From contig NZ_LT607750.1 of NCBI RefSeq assembly GCF_900090235.1, forward strand, positions 2,678,501 to 2,742,500: a stretch of 64,000 nt of DNA. Direction: 5' to 3'. Shown piece by piece: positions 60,719 to 64,000 of the stretch. The notes beneath the pieces are model-generated. The model was not told where the DNA came from. It saw nothing but the letters and a program-made list of their open reading frames with translations, and searched no databases. The position numbers were made by a program, and so were the translations under genes. Position 1 is the first letter of the stretch, and each line of letters starts with the position of its first letter. This DNA is from Micromonospora echinaurantiaca. GTDB taxonomy: Bacteria > Actinomycetota > Actinomycetes > Mycobacteriales > Micromonosporaceae.

Positions 60719-61806
60719 GCACCCACCCCCTGCGGTACGGCCGCGGTCGCGGCCAGCTCCCGTTCCTTGGCCTCGTAGAGCGCCTTGATGTTGCCGCTGC
60801 CGAAGGTCAGCGCCCCGCGCCGCTCGATCAGTTCGAGGAAGAAGGTGCGGCGCACGTGCATCGACTCGGTGAAGATCTGCAACAGCTGCCCGGCGTGGTC
60901 CCGGTCGACCAGCACGCCCAGCTCGCGCAGCCGGTCCAGCGGCGCGTCGACCCGGCCGACCCGGGCCTCCAGCTCGTCGTAGTAGCTGCCCGGGGTGGCC
61001 GCGAAGCGCACCCCCCGGGCGGCGAGCGCGCCGACCGCGCCGACGATGTCGTCGGTGCGCAGCCCCAGGTGCTGCACCCCGGCGCCGGAGTGCTGGTCGA
61101 GGAAGGCGTCGATCTGCCCCGGCCGGTGGCCGCGGTCCGGCTCCAGCAGCACCAGGGTGACCCGGCCGGACGGGCTCTGCACCACCGTGGAGTTCATCGC
61201 CTGCCCGTCGACCTCGATGTGCTCGGTGAAGATCTCCGCGAAGCCGAACACCTCCCGGTAGTGCCGGACGGTCGCGGCGAGCTGCCCCGGCGGCACGCAG
61301 ACCGCCAGGTGGTCGATCTCGGCGAGCAGCGGGGCGTCGTCACCGGGCGGCGGTGGGGTCGGCTCCACCGCGCCGGGCAGGAAGTCGCGCCGGTCGCCGC
61401 GCCGCTCCACCAGCCGGTGCAGCACGTCGCCGAAGCCGCCCACCTCGGCGGTGACCACCTCGGCGTCCGCGCCGGTGAAGGTGACCGGCGGGGTCACCCC
61501 GGTCGCTCCCCGGGCCACCAGTTCGGCGTACGCCCCGGCGGCGTCGTCGACCTCGACGGCGACCACCGCGACGCCGTCGCCGTGCCGCTGCACGTAGCGG
61601 GCGGCCGGGTGCTCGGCGGTCAGCCCGGTGGTGAGCACCATCCGGATGTCCGCCTGGCTCAGCAGCAGCGAGCGCCGGCCGGCCAGCCCGGTCTCCGGGC
61701 CGCCCTGGCCGCTCAGCCGGAAGCCGACCGCGCGGCCGAAGTAGAAGGCGGCCTGCCGCGCGTCCCCCACGTAGAGTTCGATGTGGTCGATTCCACGGAT
61801 GTCCAT
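60715..61806 (-). CDS. hmaS: 4-hydroxymandelate synthase
   Basis: The 363-residue two-half vicinal-oxygen-chelate dioxygenase resembles HPPD/HmaS. Iron ligands are His in LLAEIDHLAVCVPPG, His in GAGVQHLGLRTDDI and Glu in TFFLELIERRG. QAMNSTVVQSPSGRVTLVLL and the tail GSGNIKALYEAKE match HmaS (NIKALYEA) better than HPPD. It converts 4-hydroxyphenylpyruvate to 4-hydroxymandelate, the committed step to 4-hydroxyphenylglycine. The ATG at 61806 lies 67 bp after the ketosynthase stop. Hmo and HpgT are encoded in the operon at 38.5-41 kb. Confidence 0.9.
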   Translation of the reverse strand: MDIRGIDHIELYVGDARQAAFYFGRAVGFRLSGQGGPETGLAGRRSLLLSQADIRMVLTTGLTAEHPAARYVQRHGDGVAVVAVEVDDAAGAYAELVARGATGVTPPVTFTGADAEVVTAEVGGFGDVLHRLVERRGDRRDFLPGAVEPTPPPPGDDAPLLAEIDHLAVCVPPGQLAATVRHYREVFGFAEIFTEHIEVDGQAMNSTVVQSPSGRVTLVLLEPDRGHRPGQIDAFLDQHSGAGVQHLGLRTDDIVGAVGALAARGVRFAATPGSYYDELEARVGRVDAPLDRLRELGVLVDRDHAGQLLQIFTESMHVRRTFFLELIERRGALTFGSGNIKALYEAKERELAATAAVPQGVGA

Positions 61807-61873
61807 CTCATCTGCCCTTCCCCCCGTGCTCTGCCGTCGGGCGCGCCCCGCCCGCGGGTAGGTGCTGCGCCGG

Positions 61874-63112
61874 TCACCTCCCCGGCCGGGCGGCCCGCGC
61901 GAGCAGCAGGCTCACGTTCTGGCCGCCGAAGCCGAAGGAGTTGGTCAGCGCGTACTCCGTCTCCGTCGCCCGGGGCTCCTTGCGGATGTGGTCGGCCGGG
62001 CAGGCCGGATCCGGGTCGTCCAGGTTGTGCGTCGGCGGCAGCAGCCCGCGGCCTAGCGCCAGCGCGGTGGCCGCCGCCTCCAGCACGCCGGACGCGCCGA
62101 GCAGGTGCCCGGTGAGCGCCTTGGTGGAGCTGACCGGCACCCCGTGCGCCCCGAAGACCTCCGCGAGCGCGGTGGTCTCGGCGATGTCGCCGAGCTTCGT
62201 GCCGGTGCCGTGCGCGTTGACGTAGCCGACCCGGGCGGCCGGCACGCCACCGCTGGCCAGCGCCCGCCGCATGCACTCGGCCGCGCCCGCGCCGTCCGGT
62301 CGCGGCGCGGTCGGGTGGTACGCGTCGGTGGTGGCCCCGTATCCGGCCACCTCGGCGTAGCCGGTGGCGCCCCGGGCGGCGGCGTGGTCGGCGCGTTCCA
62401 GCACCAGCAGCGCCGCCCCCTCGGCGAGCACGAAGCCGTTGCGGCGGGTGTCGAAGGGCCGGCTCGCGGCGGCGGGATCGGCCCAGCCCCGGGCGAGCGC
62501 CCGGGCGTTGCCGAACGTGTCGGCGAAGGTGGGGAAGAGCGGCGCCTCGCTGGCCCCGCAGAGCACCACGTCCGCCTCACCGGCCCGGATCAGCCGGACC
62601 GCGTCGGCGACCGACTGGGCGCCGGAGGCGCAGGCGGTGCCGACCGAGGAGGTGTAGCCGCGGATGCCGTACCGGATCGCGATCCGCGCCGACGGCATGT
62701 TCGGCAGGATCCCGGTGAGCAGGTACGGGCTGACCGCCGCCCGCCCCCGGGCGGCCCGGGCCAGCACCTGCTCCTCCAGCGTCGACATGCCGCCCACCCC
62801 GCCGACGATCACCGCGACCCGGTCCGGGTCGACGTCCCTGCCCACCTCGATGCCGGCGTCGGCGAGCGCGTCGGCCGCGGCGTGCAGCGCGAGCACCACG
62901 ATCCGGTCCAGTACCCGGGTCTCCGGGCCGGACGCGACGGAACGCGGGTCGACCGGCGGCAGCAGGCCGGCGACCTCCAGGCAGTCGGCGGCGGGGTGCC
63001 CGGCCGGCGGGCGGGCCAACCCGGACCGGCCGGTGCAGAGCGCGTCGAAGGTCGCCTCGACGCCGCGCCCGACCGGGGTGAACAGGCCCATCCCGGTGAT
63101 CACGGCGGTCAT
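61874..63112 (-). CDS. Beta-ketoacyl-ACP synthase (KAS II/FabF type) in biosynthetic operon
   Basis: The 412-residue ketosynthase has the full triad Cys161 (SSVGTACASGAQS), His301 (NAHGTGTKLGD) and His336 (TGHLLGASG). Length and ligand spacing are FabF-like. The start has MTAVITGMGLFTPVGRG. It could extend an acyl starter on a carrier protein or make a beta-keto thioester. No ACP, KR or DH gene is seen in the window. The ATG at 63112 overlaps the stop of the ligase gene (ATGA), so the ligase may supply its starter. Confidence 0.93.
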   Translation of the reverse strand: MTAVITGMGLFTPVGRGVEATFDALCTGRSGLARPPAGHPAADCLEVAGLLPPVDPRSVASGPETRVLDRIVVLALHAAADALADAGIEVGRDVDPDRVAVIVGGVGGMSTLEEQVLARAARGRAAVSPYLLTGILPNMPSARIAIRYGIRGYTSSVGTACASGAQSVADAVRLIRAGEADVVLCGASEAPLFPTFADTFGNARALARGWADPAAASRPFDTRRNGFVLAEGAALLVLERADHAAARGATGYAEVAGYGATTDAYHPTAPRPDGAGAAECMRRALASGGVPAARVGYVNAHGTGTKLGDIAETTALAEVFGAHGVPVSSTKALTGHLLGASGVLEAAATALALGRGLLPPTHNLDDPDPACPADHIRKEPRATETEYALTNSFGFGGQNVSLLLARAARPGR

Positions 63113-64000
63113 GCGGGGGTCCCGGTGAGGTATCGCTCGCGCAGGGCGACCTTGCGCACCTTGCCGGTGACGGTGACCGGGATGTCGGTGGAGCGGACCG
63201 GTACCACCCGGCGCAGGGTGGCGCCGACGTCCGGGCCGAGCGCGGCGCGGACCCGCTCGGTGCGGTCCTGCGCCGGGTCGACGCCGGCGGCGAGTTCCAG
63301 CAGCACGTCGGTGACCACGGTGCCGCCGTCGGCGACGATCACCACCGTGCAGTCGGTGACGTCGGGACAGGCGGCGAGGATCCGCTCCTCGGACATCGCG
63401 GTGTAGAACCGCCGCCCGTCGCCCGCGTCGACCGAGTCGACCGCCCGGTCCAGGTGGTAGTACCGGCCGTCGGCGTCGGCGTAGACCAGGTCGCCGGTGA
63501 GGTACCAGCCGCGCTGGCGGAACCGGTAGGTGGTGACCGAGTCGTTCCAGTAGCCGCGGAACAGCGACGGCGAGTCGATGCCGAGCCAGCCCGGCTGGCC
63601 GGGCGGCACCGGGTCGCCGTGCTCGTCGAGCACGGCGACCTTGGTGAAGCGGTACGGCCGGCCGATACAGCGGCCGTAGCGGTCGGTGTCGGTGCGGTGG
63701 GTGACGTGGAACATCGAGTGCCCCATCTCGCTGGAGCCGAGGCCGTCGATGAAGACCGAGCCGGGCACCCGGACCACCCCGTCGCGGGTGACGACGTCCC
63801 GGGAGCCGACCGCGACCAGCCGGCGGATGTGCGGCTCGTGCGAGCAGTCGCCCGTGTTGAACCACAGCCGCACCGAGTCCAGGTCGTATCCGGACAGGTC
63901 GAAGCGGGCCAGTTCCGCCCAGGTCACCGAGAAGCCGAACACACCGTCCGGGCGCCACCGCTGGATCGCGTCGAGCACCCGCTCGCCGCCCTGGTCGGAG
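63109..64000 (-). CDS. Adenylate-forming acyl ligase, C-terminal part (cut by window edge)
   Basis: About 296 C-terminal codons of an ANL enzyme are in the window; the 5' part lies beyond 64000. Visible motifs: FIDGLGSSEMGHSMFHVTHR, WLGIDSPSLFRGYWNDSVTT, RGWYLTGDLVYADADGRYYH (the TGD motif) and the end VTVTGKVRKVALRERYL with the catalytic Lys region. It activates a carboxylic acid for loading on a carrier protein or CoA. It is the most upstream visible gene of the operon; the true first gene and the promoter are outside the window. Confidence 0.88.
   Translation of the reverse strand, partial: SDQGGERVLDAIQRWRPDGVFGFSVTWAELARFDLSGYDLDSVRLWFNTGDCSHEPHIRRLVAVGSRDVVTRDGVVRVPGSVFIDGLGSSEMGHSMFHVTHRTDTDRYGRCIGRPYRFTKVAVLDEHGDPVPPGQPGWLGIDSPSLFRGYWNDSVTTYRFRQRGWYLTGDLVYADADGRYYHLDRAVDSVDAGDGRRFYTAMSEERILAACPDVTDCTVVIVADGGTVVTDVLLELAAGVDPAQDRTERVRAALGPDVGATLRRVVPVRSTDIPVTVTGKVRKVALRERYLTGTPA

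Overview
The window is very GC-rich DNA with frequent GTG starts and strong purine-rich ribosome binding sites. It encodes Lsr2, Mn-catalase, a DosR-like motif, an HspR-type (HAIR) operator, NnrD and a PolDom protein of bacterial NHEJ. This points to an actinomycete chromosome, most likely Micromonosporaceae (Micromonospora-like). That placement rests on gene content and style only; no database search was run.

Layout. 0-4.7 kb: start of lon under a HAIR element, a manganese/oxidative-stress group (small membrane protein, ArsP_2/putative Mn transporter, Mn-catalase), a soluble histidine kinase divergent from a NarL-type regulator, and lsr2. 4.8-16 kb: mixed accessory and housekeeping genes (a secreted Gly/Asn-rich protein, a GNAT, a PhyH oxygenase, a cobalamin-binding-like protein, TerC, CBS-BON divergent from DoxX around two DosR-like boxes, FKBP, STAS, a beta-propeller lactonase, an L,D-transpeptidase lipoprotein). 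16.6-21.5 kb: exported sugar metabolism (Tat-exported xylose-isomerase-like protein, PQQ sugar dehydrogenase with PKD domain) and a beta-helix protein. 21.6-25.8 kb: a branched-chain 2-oxoacid dehydrogenase operon (E1 alpha, E1 beta, E2) with a divergent Lrp/AsnC regulator. 25.8-36.2 kb: PolDom, small proteins, a phosphatase, nnrD, a subtilisin, a hemerythrin, a metallophosphoesterase, glyA behind a ZTP (pfl) riboswitch, and araB. 36.3-38.07 kb: an intact-looking IS200/IS605 element with divergent tnpA and tnpB.

38.2-64 kb holds specialised metabolism interleaved with ordinary genes. A minus-strand operon encodes a P450, an HSL-type hydrolase, 4-hydroxymandelate oxidase and an HpgT-type aminotransferase. 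It is followed by a secreted SGNH esterase and a plus-strand AMP-ligase/MFS pair. After a spacer (APH, YjbR, MRJP-like propeller, LOG protein, SGNH hydrolase, UvrA-like ATPase divergent from a WYL regulator) comes a second minus-strand operon. It runs from beyond the right edge down to 55.7 kb with eight tightly spaced genes: adenylate-forming ligase, ketosynthase, 4-hydroxymandelate synthase, PhyH oxygenase, DUF3050 protein with a haem-oxygenase-like diiron motif, orphan 2-oxoacid dehydrogenase E1 alpha and E1 beta, and an ATP-grasp-like ligase.

The three dedicated enzymes of 4-hydroxyphenylglycine synthesis are present but split over the two operons (HmaS at 61 kb; Hmo and HpgT at 38-41 kb). 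The eight-gene operon is the strongest candidate for an undescribed biosynthetic system. Other notable elements are a 12-copy 13-bp tandem repeat, an 81-bp repeat made by duplication of the 3' end of a LOG gene, and three copies of a dispersed intergenic inverted repeat. No tRNA, rRNA or CRISPR array was seen.
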